This document shows, piece by piece, positions 17,435 through 26,132 of a DNA stretch of 64,000 bases; within the stretch, counting starts at the first letter, position 1, and every line of letters starts with the position of its first letter. The DNA lies in the NCBI GenBank assembly GCA_964385175.1, contig CAYLNL010000008.1:82725-146724 (forward strand), given 5' to 3'. A program made the position numbers and the translations under genes. Under the pieces are notes generated by a model that did not search any database, had not been told where the DNA came from, and saw only the letters and a list, made by a program, of their open reading frames with translations. This stretch comes from CAYLNL01 sp964385175 (GTDB taxonomy: Bacteria; Bacteroidota; Bacteroidia; Flavobacteriales; Flavobacteriaceae).

Positions 17435-18322
17435 ATGGAGATTTTTGGTAACGACCAACATAAAATAATTCATGGAGATGCTCTGAAAGCATTGGCAGCC
17501 CTGTCTGACAACTCTATTGATTTAATTTTTGCTGACCCACCTTACAATATCGGCAAGAACTTCAATGGGCACAAGGATAAGTGGGCAACCGAAGAAGATT
17601 ATCTGACTTGGTGTTACAAGTGGCTTGACTTATGCGTTCAGAAACTGAAACCGACTGGCAGTTTTTATGTGATGACTGCAACGCAGTTTATGCCTTTTTT
17701 TGACATTTACCTTCGCAAAAAACTTGATATTCTTTCAAGAATTGTATGGAGTTATGACAGTTCGGGAGTGCAAGCGAAAAAATATTTCGGTTCAATGTAT
17801 GAGCCGATTTTGTTTTGCGTAAAGGACAAAGACAATTACACTTTCAATGCCGATAACATTTTAGTAGAAGCAAAGACAGGTGCAAAACGCAAACTAATTG
17901 ATTATCGCAAAGCTGTTCCGACAGTTTACAATTCTGAAAAAGTTCCTGGCAATGTGTGGGAGTTTGCAAGAGTGCGTTACCGCATGGATGAATATGAAAA
18001 TCATCCGACACAAAAACCAATTGCACTTCTCGAAAGAATTGTCAAGGCAAGTTCAAACGAAGGTGATTTAGTTCTTGACCCCTTCTCTGGAACATTTACC
18101 ACTTGCTTTGTTGCAAAAGAATTAGGCAGAAATTCCATTGGCATAGAGTTACAAGATGAGTATGTAAAAATTGGTTTGCGGAGATTGCATTTAGCCAAAG
18201 AGTTTAAAGGCGAAAAACTGCAAAAACAAATACGCACTTTTGAAACCGAAAAGCTGGCAACTGCCTCCAGCCTAAAATTATTTGAAGAGCCACATGGAAA
18301 ATATATTCACAGCAAACATTAA
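17435..18322 (+). CDS. type II adenine-specific DNA methyltransferase (beta class)
   Basis: 295 residues. Motif IV DPPYNIG is at residues 34-40 and precedes the SAM-binding motif (LVLDPFSGTFTTCFVA, residue ~228), the order of beta-class N6-adenine methyltransferases. ENHPTQKP before it is typical. Motif I reads FSGTF rather than the common FxGxG; this variant should be checked but the rest is intact. It protects host DNA from the nuclease encoded next, whose gene overlaps its end by 29 nt. Both genes are markedly more AT-rich than the neighbours, which suggests horizontal arrival. Target sequence cannot be read from this. Confidence 0.93.
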   Translation: MEIFGNDQHKIIHGDALKALAALSDNSIDLIFADPPYNIGKNFNGHKDKWATEEDYLTWCYKWLDLCVQKLKPTGSFYVMTATQFMPFFDIYLRKKLDILSRIVWSYDSSGVQAKKYFGSMYEPILFCVKDKDNYTFNADNILVEAKTGAKRKLIDYRKAVPTVYNSEKVPGNVWEFARVRYRMDEYENHPTQKPIALLERIVKASSNEGDLVLDPFSGTFTTCFVAKELGRNSIGIELQDEYVKIGLRRLHLAKEFKGEKLQKQIRTFETEKLATASSLKLFEEPHGKYIHSKH

Positions 18323-19412
18323 AGCCATTTTACAAAAATACTTCGGAAAAAGTGCGGATGATATATTTGAAAAGAGTCAACTCATTCAGTATATCAATGA
18401 GAAAACCCGTTCTGCAAACAAAGGTTCTAAAGCCCGTTCAAGTTTCGCAAATCTTTATGCTGTTTATGTACTCATTGAAGATTATATAGCCAATGGTTAT
18501 GACAAGGAAGGTGACTATTCAAAATATAAAGGGGCTGCGTTTGTAAAACTTTTAACACGACAAAGAGAATTACCATTCGGAGGCAAACTCCAAAATCATG
18601 CGTTGAATAATCGCATGAACTCAGAGTTTCAAAAATATTTTCCGAACTCAGAGTTCATTCCTATTCTTCGCAACCTTGAAACCAATCGTTATTGGTTCAA
18701 TGAAAACCTTCTGAAAATAAAAATTGGTAAATCCAACCTCAATATCGCCACGGTTATCATTGAGATTATTGATGAATACACCACGACAAAGCAAGATGCG
18801 TTTCAGCGTTTCGTCAAGTCGTGCGAAGAACTTCAGAAGATTGGAAAAACCTCTCCAAAAAAAGTTGAAGCATTCATTATCAGCTTGCTTGCACCAAATG
18901 TTGATGCAAGACTTTTTGAAATTGTGAGTTACTCCATTCTTAAATATTTCTACCACGACCAGCAAATTATTTGGGGCTTTGAAATGGATAAACTGAACAA
19001 AGAAAATCTGACACTATATAAGACAGGTAGAACAAATGCCAATGACGGAGGAATTGATTTTGTAATGAAACCGCTTGGAAGATTTTTTCAGGTTACTGAG
19101 ACTCTTGACTTCAAAAAATATTTTCTCGACATTGATAAAATTCAGAAATATCCAATAACTTTCGTAATCAAGTCAAACGAAGCAACGAAAATCCTATTGA
19201 AAAAAATTCGTGAGAACGCCAGTAAAACGTATTCAATCAAAGCCATCGTTGATAAATACATGGACTGCATTGAAGAAGTGATAACCATTCCAATTCTCAA
19301 CGACAGATTTAACGATGCAGTAAAGCAAGGTTACTTGAATAAAATCCTTGATGAGATTGTAATGCAAAGCAAGATAGAGTTCAATTACGAAGATACTACT
19401 AAAACAGGTTAA
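18294..19412 (+). CDS. probable type II restriction endonuclease
   Basis: 372 residues from the ATG at 18294 (a TTG 12 nt upstream is less likely). It overlaps the methyltransferase by 29 nt, the usual arrangement of a type II system. A PD-(D/E)xK-like core is visible in NANDGGIDFVMKPLGRFFQVTET: Asp in DGGIDF, then QVTE in place of the common QVK/ExK. If this is the active site, the lysine has moved or been replaced. The N-terminal ~200 residues are helical and lysine-rich, with no family I can name. Function rests on position plus this weak motif. Recognition site unknown. Confidence 0.75.
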   Translation: MENIFTANIKAILQKYFGKSADDIFEKSQLIQYINEKTRSANKGSKARSSFANLYAVYVLIEDYIANGYDKEGDYSKYKGAAFVKLLTRQRELPFGGKLQNHALNNRMNSEFQKYFPNSEFIPILRNLETNRYWFNENLLKIKIGKSNLNIATVIIEIIDEYTTTKQDAFQRFVKSCEELQKIGKTSPKKVEAFIISLLAPNVDARLFEIVSYSILKYFYHDQQIIWGFEMDKLNKENLTLYKTGRTNANDGGIDFVMKPLGRFFQVTETLDFKKYFLDIDKIQKYPITFVIKSNEATKILLKKIRENASKTYSIKAIVDKYMDCIEEVITIPILNDRFNDAVKQGYLNKILDEIVMQSKIEFNYEDTTKTG

Positions 19413-19614
19413 GTTTGCTAACCTTTCTGAAAACGCAAACACAAAATCTACAAAACGTTTATCCTAAAAATATTGAAATAGAATATTTTGGCGCATTTAG
19501 GTTAGCTCTATAATAATCTCCTCTCCCATTTTCAAAAAGTAATTTTTTAGCCATGAATAGTCTTATAAACTCCTAAGTGCTTCCCATTATAACCATATCT
19601 CAAATATATATTTA

Positions 19615-19622
19615 TATATTTG
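19615..19622 (+). promoter_or_regulatory. -7 promoter element
   Basis: TATATTTG matches TAnnTTTG, 12 nt before the ATG at 19635. It overlaps a possible TTG start at 19620, which is therefore rejected. Confidence 0.55.
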
Positions 19623-19634
19623 AAACAAAAAATT

Positions 19635-20150
19635 ATGAACCAGCTTACCTTCGATACATTCACTAAAAAAATTTACATTAAAGCGCCCCTTGAAAAATTA
19701 TATAAAAGCTGGGCTACTGAGAAAGGCATTACCTCTTGGTTTTTGCGAGGCGCCTCTTATACTGATACCGGCAACCGGCGGAGAAACCCCGAAGAGTATA
19801 TCCAGGCAAACGATGAGTATGTATGGACATGGCACAACTGGAATGGAGAAGAAAGAGGAAAGGTGCTGGAAGCCAACGGTAAAGATACATTGGCTATTTC
19901 CTTTGCAGGTAATTGCAAAGTAACCCTAACATTGAAAGAGGTTGAAAAAGCGATTCTGCTCACCCTCACCCAAAGTAATATTCCTACAGACGAGGCTCAT
20001 AAGTTGAAAATTCATTATGGTTGTAGCAACGGCTGGACTTTTTGGCTCGCTAACCTAAAAGCCTATATGGAACACGGCATTCTACTCAATGAAACAGAAT
20101 TTGACCTTACCCGGGAAGCCCTGGCAGGTTATGAGTATGTGAATATGTAA
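19635..20150 (+). CDS. SRPBCC (AHSA1-like) domain protein
   Basis: 171 residues starting MNQLTFDTFTKKIYIKAPLE. The pattern of a strand, a helix with LYKSWATEKGITSWFL, further strands, and a long C-terminal helix (GWTFWLANLKAYMEHG) is typical of START-like AHSA1 proteins. These bind hydrophobic ligands or act as Hsp90 co-chaperone-like proteins; the ligand here is unknown. Cytoplasmic, single gene. The insertion YTDTGNRRRNPEEYIQANDEY suits small Bacteroidota members of the group. Confidence 0.85.
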   Translation: MNQLTFDTFTKKIYIKAPLEKLYKSWATEKGITSWFLRGASYTDTGNRRRNPEEYIQANDEYVWTWHNWNGEERGKVLEANGKDTLAISFAGNCKVTLTLKEVEKAILLTLTQSNIPTDEAHKLKIHYGCSNGWTFWLANLKAYMEHGILLNETEFDLTREALAGYEYVNM

Positions 20151-20178
20151 TTTTTGAACGATTTTTCGGAGCGGTTTT

Positions 20179-20715
20179 TCAACGCATTCCTATGAGCGCC
20201 TTCCCTATTCGCTCTTGCCAACGCAACTGTTCTTCCCGGTTGCGGGAATAGTTGGTTTCCTCATCATACGTATCCTGGAAAGCAGTTAATTCGTTATTGA
20301 TACCCTCATACAACTTTCTAATTTCTTCTTTCACATTTTCCGTAAAAACCGTAGCGTCTATAGCTTTTTTAAGTTTGCGTGCATAGAGTTCCGTAATATC
20401 AAAGTGAAGTTGTTCATGGGCTAACACTGTCTCATTTACCTGTCTTTCCCGGTACCAGCTTTTTTTAGGGTAGAAAAAGGCTTCTACCTTGCAATTCACC
20501 ATTACCTTATTATTTTTCAGGAGCGCATCCATTTCATAGGTAATGCCAGAGGCTGTAATAGCAGCAGCGCTTACACTTTCATCAGGCGTTCCCCTAAAAT
20601 CTTTCCAGGTAAGCCGGTGCCCTTCGCGCCACTTTATAGAAGGCTCTTCAGCGACAAACGAAAAACAAAACACTGTCAGCGCCCATACAAACCCTATTTT
20701 TATGAAGGAAGCCAT
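20179..20715 (-). CDS. DUF922-like secreted putative zinc protease
   Basis: 178 residues with an N-terminal signal (IGFVWALTVFCFSFVAEE). The conserved start WREGHRLTWKDFRGTPDES and the HExxH-type motif LAHEQLHFDITELYARKL identify the DUF922 group of predicted zinc-dependent proteases. It should act outside the cytoplasm. Substrate unknown. The gene overlaps the end of the OsmC gene by 16 nt and is the last gene of the guaA operon. Confidence 0.82.
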   Translation of the reverse strand: MASFIKIGFVWALTVFCFSFVAEEPSIKWREGHRLTWKDFRGTPDESVSAAAITASGITYEMDALLKNNKVMVNCKVEAFFYPKKSWYRERQVNETVLAHEQLHFDITELYARKLKKAIDATVFTENVKEEIRKLYEGINNELTAFQDTYDEETNYSRNREEQLRWQERIGKALIGMR

Positions 20716-21107
20716 GAGAAAACCAGTTCTTTTTCAATATCGGGATGCAAGCTATACAAGACCGGGCAGGTGCGAGCGGTATTTTCTAAAATATGCTGCG
20801 TTTTCATATCAGCCGCAAGAGGCATCTTAACCACAACAATGATTTTTGAAATTCTACGAGGGTCAGACGCCATTATTTTAGTTACAGCAGCCGTGGCGCC
20901 AGTGAAATCTATACCCAGTTGCCGGGCCTTAATACCCATCACCGTAAACATACAACTTGCCAAGGCAGTTGCCACGGTATCGGTAGGCGAAAAGGCTTCG
21001 CCTTTGCCCTGGTTATCAAGTGGTGCATCTGTTACAAATTCACTTTGAGAAGTTGTATGCACACATTGGGTTCGTAAATCGCCTAAATAGGTAACAGTAG
21101 CCGTCAT
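20700..21107 (-). CDS. OsmC/YhfA family thiol peroxidase-like protein
   Basis: 135 residues. Two conserved cysteines lie in ALASCMFTVMG and ARTCPVLYSLHPD, the OsmC pair. FSPTDTVATAL precedes the first. OsmC proteins reduce organic hydroperoxides in the cytoplasm; YhfA-like members are less well defined. It overlaps the upstream LysM gene by 4 nt and the downstream DUF922 gene by 16 nt, so it is translated as part of one operon. Confidence 0.9.
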   Translation of the reverse strand: MTATVTYLGDLRTQCVHTTSQSEFVTDAPLDNQGKGEAFSPTDTVATALASCMFTVMGIKARQLGIDFTGATAAVTKIMASDPRRISKIIVVVKMPLAADMKTQHILENTARTCPVLYSLHPDIEKELVFSWLPS

Positions 21108-22831
21108 TGCGGTATTTCTTTAACTTCCAGATTATCATATTTCACAATATAGAGCGCCTTGTTATAATACCCTCCAAAAAGTTTTTTCTCGTAGCGAAAC
21201 TTATTTTCCACATACTCCGTTTCCCCATGGTCTCGGGCGCTTTTATACAAGTTCTTGGCGCTTGCCAGTCGTAGCAACACATCCATCATAATATCAAAAC
21301 CCCTCACGGCATAGCGGTTGGGAGTAGTAAAATAGGCCGCCTCATACTTTTTAAAAAAAGTATTATCCAGGGAAGACGGTTTATCTATAGTAGGATACTG
21401 GAACGAAAGATTAGAAAGTTGCGCATTAGAAATGGCTTCACTGCTAAAAGCATCTGTTTTATAAGTAGTGAGCAAGGTAATAGAGAAAGCTCTATTGTTC
21501 AGGGAATTGAGGAGAGAAGTAATATTGGCTGCCGAGGAATCATCACCGGTTTCCAGCACCACCCAGTTTTCATTTTTAGGCGAAAGCGCCGTTTGCAATT
21601 GTTGCAACGTAATAGATTTATCTTTTTTAGGAGTTATAATTTCTGCATCTGGTAGTTTCGCCTTGAGCTGTTTAATAACCTCTGCATTCTTTTCATCGCC
21701 AATGAGAAGAATTTTTTTATCCTGAGAATGACGCGCTATATAAGCTATCATAGTTTCTCGCATATACTCTTCTGAGGGAATTGTTTGAAAAACATTTTCG
21801 TTTACCTCTATATTTTTCTCATTCAAGGGCGAAAGAATTGGCACATCAAATTTTTTAAGCCCTTCCGAAAGACTATTAAAAGGGGCAGAATAAAAGGGGC
21901 CTATAACAGCTTGAGCGCTGGTTATATCTGTATCTTCCAGCAAAGTTTCCATTTTTGCACTACTCGCCTCCGTATCTATTACTTTTACAGTTACAGAAAG
22001 TCCTAATTGTTTGGCGGAATCGAGCGCTACAAGAGCCCCCGAGTAAAAATCGAGCGCATATTGGAAGGTTTTATCTGTTTTAAACCGTTTTTTAACCAGT
22101 TCTACCGAGTCTATGGGCACATTGTTGAGTTTTAGGGGTAGCAGGAGAACAATTTTAGACCGGTGGTTTTTGTTAATATATGGCAGCAGTGTTTGTTTCT
22201 CTGTGGAAGAAGCCTCCGCTATAGGGGTATCTTTACCTGTAGTGGTTTTCGGTAACTTTAACACCATGCCGGCTTTAAGACCATCTTTCAGTTCAGGATT
22301 CCATTCCTGTAATACAGAGGGAGAAATATCAAAGAATTTAGCTAATGAATAGAGCGTTTCTTTAGGCTTCACCTCATACAAAACGTATGCTTCCGAAACC
22401 CGGGGTATTTCTTGTGGTTCTTTTGGTGCAATATAGAGCGTATCGCCTACTCTTACCGTCTCGCCCATAGTGGGGTTTAGTTCTTGTAACTGCGCTACTG
22501 TGAGCCCATAGGCATGCGCTATTCCCCAACGCGTTTCGCGGGGTTTCACAATGTGAATACCAGTGGTTACATCTTTTTGCACTGCATTTTTATAAACCGG
22601 GATGCGTATTTTCTCGCCCTTTCGCAAAGAGCGCTGGTAGAGTTCTTCATTATATCGTTTCAACTCTTCTACAGAAACCTGGTATTGCTTGGAAATACTG
22701 TATAAGGTTTCTTTCTTTTTAACTTTATGAGTTGTGAAGATAATTTCGGTTTGTAGCGGAACCTGCTGGCAGGCGAACCCGGCGATATAGCTGGTGAAAA
22801 ATATGATGCAAAACAGGCGAATAGCGTTCAT
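21104..22831 (-). CDS. secreted LysM protein with a periplasmic-binding-protein-like domain
   Basis: 575 residues from MNAIRLFCIIFFTSYIAGFA, a signal peptide; the longer frame upstream lacks one. Three LysM repeats follow (HKVKKKETLYSISKQY, HIVKPRETRWGIAHAYG, YEVKPKETLYSLAKFFD), which bind peptidoglycan. Residues ~210-560 resemble type 1 periplasmic binding proteins of the branched amino-acid ABC type (FQYALDFYSGALVALDSA, AVIGPFYSAPFNSL). There are no transporter genes nearby, so it may sense or scaffold cell-wall material rather than import. It starts 10 nt after the guaA stop. Confidence 0.88.
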   Translation of the reverse strand: MNAIRLFCIIFFTSYIAGFACQQVPLQTEIIFTTHKVKKKETLYSISKQYQVSVEELKRYNEELYQRSLRKGEKIRIPVYKNAVQKDVTTGIHIVKPRETRWGIAHAYGLTVAQLQELNPTMGETVRVGDTLYIAPKEPQEIPRVSEAYVLYEVKPKETLYSLAKFFDISPSVLQEWNPELKDGLKAGMVLKLPKTTTGKDTPIAEASSTEKQTLLPYINKNHRSKIVLLLPLKLNNVPIDSVELVKKRFKTDKTFQYALDFYSGALVALDSAKQLGLSVTVKVIDTEASSAKMETLLEDTDITSAQAVIGPFYSAPFNSLSEGLKKFDVPILSPLNEKNIEVNENVFQTIPSEEYMRETMIAYIARHSQDKKILLIGDEKNAEVIKQLKAKLPDAEIITPKKDKSITLQQLQTALSPKNENWVVLETGDDSSAANITSLLNSLNNRAFSITLLTTYKTDAFSSEAISNAQLSNLSFQYPTIDKPSSLDNTFFKKYEAAYFTTPNRYAVRGFDIMMDVLLRLASAKNLYKSARDHGETEYVENKFRYEKKLFGGYYNKALYIVKYDNLEVKEIPQ

Positions 22832-22841
22832 GTTGTTTATT

Positions 22842-24371
22842 TTATTCCCATTCAATAGTAGCGGGCGGCTTAGAACTAATGTCATACACTACCCGGTTAA
22901 CTCCTTTTACTTTGTTTATAATTTCGCTGGAAATTTGCTGTAAAAACTCATACGGCAGTTGCGCCCACTTAGCCGTCATTCCATCTATACTTTCTACTAC
23001 TCTGAGCGCCACACACCGTTCATAGGTGCGCCCGTCTCCCATAACTCCTACAGATTGCACAGGCAACAAAATCACGGCTGCCTGCCACACGGTATCATAT
23101 AACTTCCATTTTTTTAAGCCCTCCACAAAAACAGCGTCGGCATCTTGCAAAATAGCTACTTTTTCAGGCGTTACCTCGCCCAATATACGAATAGCCAGCC
23201 CTGGGCCGGGAAACGGATGCCGGTTTAGCAACTCCTGGGGAACGTTGAGCACCCTACCCACTTCGCGCACCTCATCTTTAAATAACGTTCGCAAGGGCTC
23301 CACCACCTGCAACCACATAGTTTCCGGTAATCCGCCCACGTTATGGTGAGTTTTTATAGTAGCTGAGGGGCCCTTTACAGAAATCGACTCAATAACATCC
23401 GGGTAAATAGTCCCTTGTGCTAACCATTTTACTTCGCTAATGCCATGAGCCTCTTCTTCAAATACCTCAACAAACAAGCGCCCAATAATTTTTCGTTTCA
23501 TCTCCGGGTCGGTAACTCCTTCCAAGGCAGTCAAAAAACGTGCCGAGGCGTCCACAGCCTTTACGTTTAACCCAATCTTGCGGTACCAGGAAAGCACATT
23601 TTCATATTCGTTTTTACGCAGCAGCCCGGTATTCACAAAAATATTGTGCAACCGGGGGCCAATAGCCTTATGCAGCAGCACACCAGCCACCGTAGAATCT
23701 ACCCCCCCGGAAAGCCCTAAAACCACCTTATCATCCTTTAACTGAGTTTGCAAGGCAGAAATGGTATCGCCTATAAATGTATCGGCTGTCCATACAGGTT
23801 CTATGCCAGCTATTTCAAGAAGAAAGTTTTCAAAGATTTGTTTTCCATCTTCGGTGTGTTGCACTTCGGGATGAAACTGAATGGCGTAAGTGGGTTCTCC
23901 TTCCAGCTTATAAGCAGCACATTCCACATCTTTGGTGCTGGCAAGGAGAGTTGTCCTGGCAGGCAACTGTGTAATAGTGTCGCCATGGCTCATCCATATT
24001 TCGCCGCCGCGCTTCACGTCTTTAAAAAGAGGCTCATCTTCTTTAATAAAAGAGAGTTTCGCGCTCCCATACTCACGCATATTAGAGGGCGCTACTACAC
24101 CACCGGCTGCATGAGCCAGGTGTTGGGCTCCGTAACAGATAGCGAGAAGGGGAATTTTTCCCCTCAGTTGAGAAAGATCTACCTGCGGGGCATCGGGAGA
24201 GCGAACAGAGAAGGGGCTGCCAGAGAGGATAACAGCGCCGTAAACGCCTATATTTTCAAGGGGGTGATAGTACGGGTGTACCTCGCAGTATATGTGAAGT
24301 TCACGAACCCGGCGGGCTATCAATTGGGTATATTGAGACCCAAAATCTAATATGAGTACTGTGTTTGGCAT
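22842..24371 (-). CDS. guaA: GMP synthase (glutamine-hydrolysing)
   Basis: 509 residues starting MPNTVLILDFGSQYTQLIARR. The class I glutamine amidotransferase domain has its nucleophile in AICYGAQHLAH and FHPEVQHTEDG. The ATP pyrophosphatase domain has GLSGGVDSTVAGVLL, and the C-terminal dimerisation domain ends PPATIEWE. It converts XMP to GMP. The ATG at 24371 matches the family start. A -7 element only 4 bases upstream suggests the transcript has almost no leader. LysM, OsmC and DUF922 genes follow in tight order. Confidence 0.98.
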   Translation of the reverse strand: MPNTVLILDFGSQYTQLIARRVRELHIYCEVHPYYHPLENIGVYGAVILSGSPFSVRSPDAPQVDLSQLRGKIPLLAICYGAQHLAHAAGGVVAPSNMREYGSAKLSFIKEDEPLFKDVKRGGEIWMSHGDTITQLPARTTLLASTKDVECAAYKLEGEPTYAIQFHPEVQHTEDGKQIFENFLLEIAGIEPVWTADTFIGDTISALQTQLKDDKVVLGLSGGVDSTVAGVLLHKAIGPRLHNIFVNTGLLRKNEYENVLSWYRKIGLNVKAVDASARFLTALEGVTDPEMKRKIIGRLFVEVFEEEAHGISEVKWLAQGTIYPDVIESISVKGPSATIKTHHNVGGLPETMWLQVVEPLRTLFKDEVREVGRVLNVPQELLNRHPFPGPGLAIRILGEVTPEKVAILQDADAVFVEGLKKWKLYDTVWQAAVILLPVQSVGVMGDGRTYERCVALRVVESIDGMTAKWAQLPYEFLQQISSEIINKVKGVNRVVYDISSKPPATIEWE

Positions 24372-24374
24372 GTG

Positions 24375-24382
24375 CAAAAATA
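24375..24382 (-). promoter_or_regulatory. -7 promoter element for guaA
   Basis: On the minus strand TATTTTTG matches TAnnTTTG. It ends 3 nt before the guaA ATG, implying a leaderless or nearly leaderless mRNA. Confidence 0.55.
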
Positions 24383-24410
24383 GCATCCTTAAAGGACATA
24401 GCGTATTTTC

Positions 24411-26012
24411 TTATAAGGGTATTATTAAAAAATCCTTCTCAAAGGCATTCATTTCTTCAAAGAGCCTATCTATAAAACCAGCGCCATACGCCTCATAAAC
24501 CTCCGAAAAATTCACTATCCGCTCCTGCAATTTGCCATTGGGAAACAACTCCTGGTGAAGGGTTGCTATACGATTTACATACCCCGCTTCTTTTCGTTTT
24601 TGCGCTTTCAGGAGGCGCTTCTCCAGCCTGTGTAACCCTTTTAATTGTCTTGCTTCCTCTGCCCGCACGGCCCCCAGGAAAGAAACATCTGTCTTTTCTG
24701 CCAGCTTATACAATTCTTTAAATTGTTGCTGCAAATACGTTTTTTGAGGGGAAAAATCTATAGGAATATCACTTATTTCTTTAATCGTATGCGTAATTAA
24801 ATCTACCTGGCTCAAAAATAGCAACTGTGGCGAAATGCCGAGTTTTTCAAGTTTGGCAGCCTGTTTCTGTGTGAGCAACAAGGCAGAGTGCCGAAGCGTT
24901 AAAATGGGAAACAAAACTCCTGAAGCCTCAAAATAGCTTTTCAGTTGCAACCAGTAAGCCAGTTCGCCCGCCCCGCCAATATAGCTCAAATTGGGCAATA
25001 TCACTTCCTGGTAAAGAGGTCGCATCACCACATTGGGGCTAAACCGCTCCGGGTAACCGTCCAGTTCTTTCAAAATAGCCGCTTCGCTAAACCATATATC
25101 TGTATCGTGCACCCGGTAGCCGTCTTTTTCAGCCACCAGCCGTTTCCTCAGCGAGGCATGCAGGTAAAAAAGATTACACAACCGGGGGTTCACCTGGGCT
25201 GTGTAGCCCGCATATACTCCTTGCAGCCGCTCCACAGTAGCAGCTATTTCTTTAAAAGATGTTTGGTTGCGCAACTCCTCTTTACAATAGGGAATGAAGA
25301 GGCGTTTAAGTTCCGGGACATTTGCATCGAGAATAACCAGCCCGTAACGCCCGAAAAGTTCATTCACCAAGTAACGAGTCGCCTCAGCCAAGGAGGAGTG
25401 TTGTATATAGGCTTTTGCAAATAGCTCTTTCAGGTAAGATGCCCATTTCCCGCTTCCCAGTTCTCTTTCAAAAGTGTGCAAGGTTTCCTCCAGTCCGTCT
25501 GTTTTCAGACAGCCCGTAACCTCATTAGAACCGGTATTCCAGTGCAATTTTTTACCCTTATAATAAAAATGATTTATCTCTTCCACGTCGTGGTCTTCTG
25601 TCGCCATCCAGTAAACCGGCACAAAATGATAGCCCGGATGCTCTTCCTGCAAACGCTCTGCCAGCTGTAGGGTGGTGATAATTTTATAGAAAAAATAAAG
25701 CGGCCCCGTAAACACATTCAACTGGTGCCCGGTAGTAACCGTAAATGTAGTTTCTTCGGCTATTTTTTCAATATGATGGTGTGTTTTTTCAGAAACCTGC
25801 AGCCTCTGGTACTGATGCCGGAGAGCGGTTACTAACTGTTCGCGGTTTTCGGGCGAAAAAGATTGTTGTTTCGCTTTTATTTGTTGAGTAAACTCCTCTG
25901 GTTTCGGAAAATGGTTATAAAAAGAATGTAGCGCCGCTTTTTCTTCCAGGTAATCACAAATTAGTCCCGAAAAAAAGCCGGTTTCCCGAAACGAAATACG
26001 AGTAGTAGCCAT
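24411..26012 (-). CDS. bshC: bacillithiol biosynthesis cysteine-adding enzyme BshC
   Basis: 533 residues from MATTRISFRETGFFSGLICDYL. The family start, the nucleotide-binding-like TTGHQLNVFTGPLYFFYKI, PVYWMATEDHDVEEINHFYY, and the C-terminal coiled coil (GLHRLEKRLLKAQKRKE) identify BshC. It adds cysteine to glucosaminyl-malate in the last step of bacillithiol synthesis. This implies that the organism uses bacillithiol as its low-molecular-weight thiol; bshA and bshB are not in this window. It lies 39 nt upstream of guaA but guaA has its own promoter. Confidence 0.94.
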   Translation of the reverse strand: MATTRISFRETGFFSGLICDYLEEKAALHSFYNHFPKPEEFTQQIKAKQQSFSPENREQLVTALRHQYQRLQVSEKTHHHIEKIAEETTFTVTTGHQLNVFTGPLYFFYKIITTLQLAERLQEEHPGYHFVPVYWMATEDHDVEEINHFYYKGKKLHWNTGSNEVTGCLKTDGLEETLHTFERELGSGKWASYLKELFAKAYIQHSSLAEATRYLVNELFGRYGLVILDANVPELKRLFIPYCKEELRNQTSFKEIAATVERLQGVYAGYTAQVNPRLCNLFYLHASLRKRLVAEKDGYRVHDTDIWFSEAAILKELDGYPERFSPNVVMRPLYQEVILPNLSYIGGAGELAYWLQLKSYFEASGVLFPILTLRHSALLLTQKQAAKLEKLGISPQLLFLSQVDLITHTIKEISDIPIDFSPQKTYLQQQFKELYKLAEKTDVSFLGAVRAEEARQLKGLHRLEKRLLKAQKRKEAGYVNRIATLHQELFPNGKLQERIVNFSEVYEAYGAGFIDRLFEEMNAFEKDFLIIPL

Positions 26013-26132
26013 AGTGTACAATTCAATGCGTAAAAATACTATTCCTTCGCTTTTTATTTCCTAAAAGTAGGTTAATATATCTACAATTCTATATTTATTA
26101 GTAGTTTTACCTCCTTAAAATCATTCATCTCC

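Noticed and set aside
23748..24350. Plus-strand frame of 200 codons opposite guaA
   Set aside because: Antisense to strongly conserved GuaA sequence; no motif or promoter.
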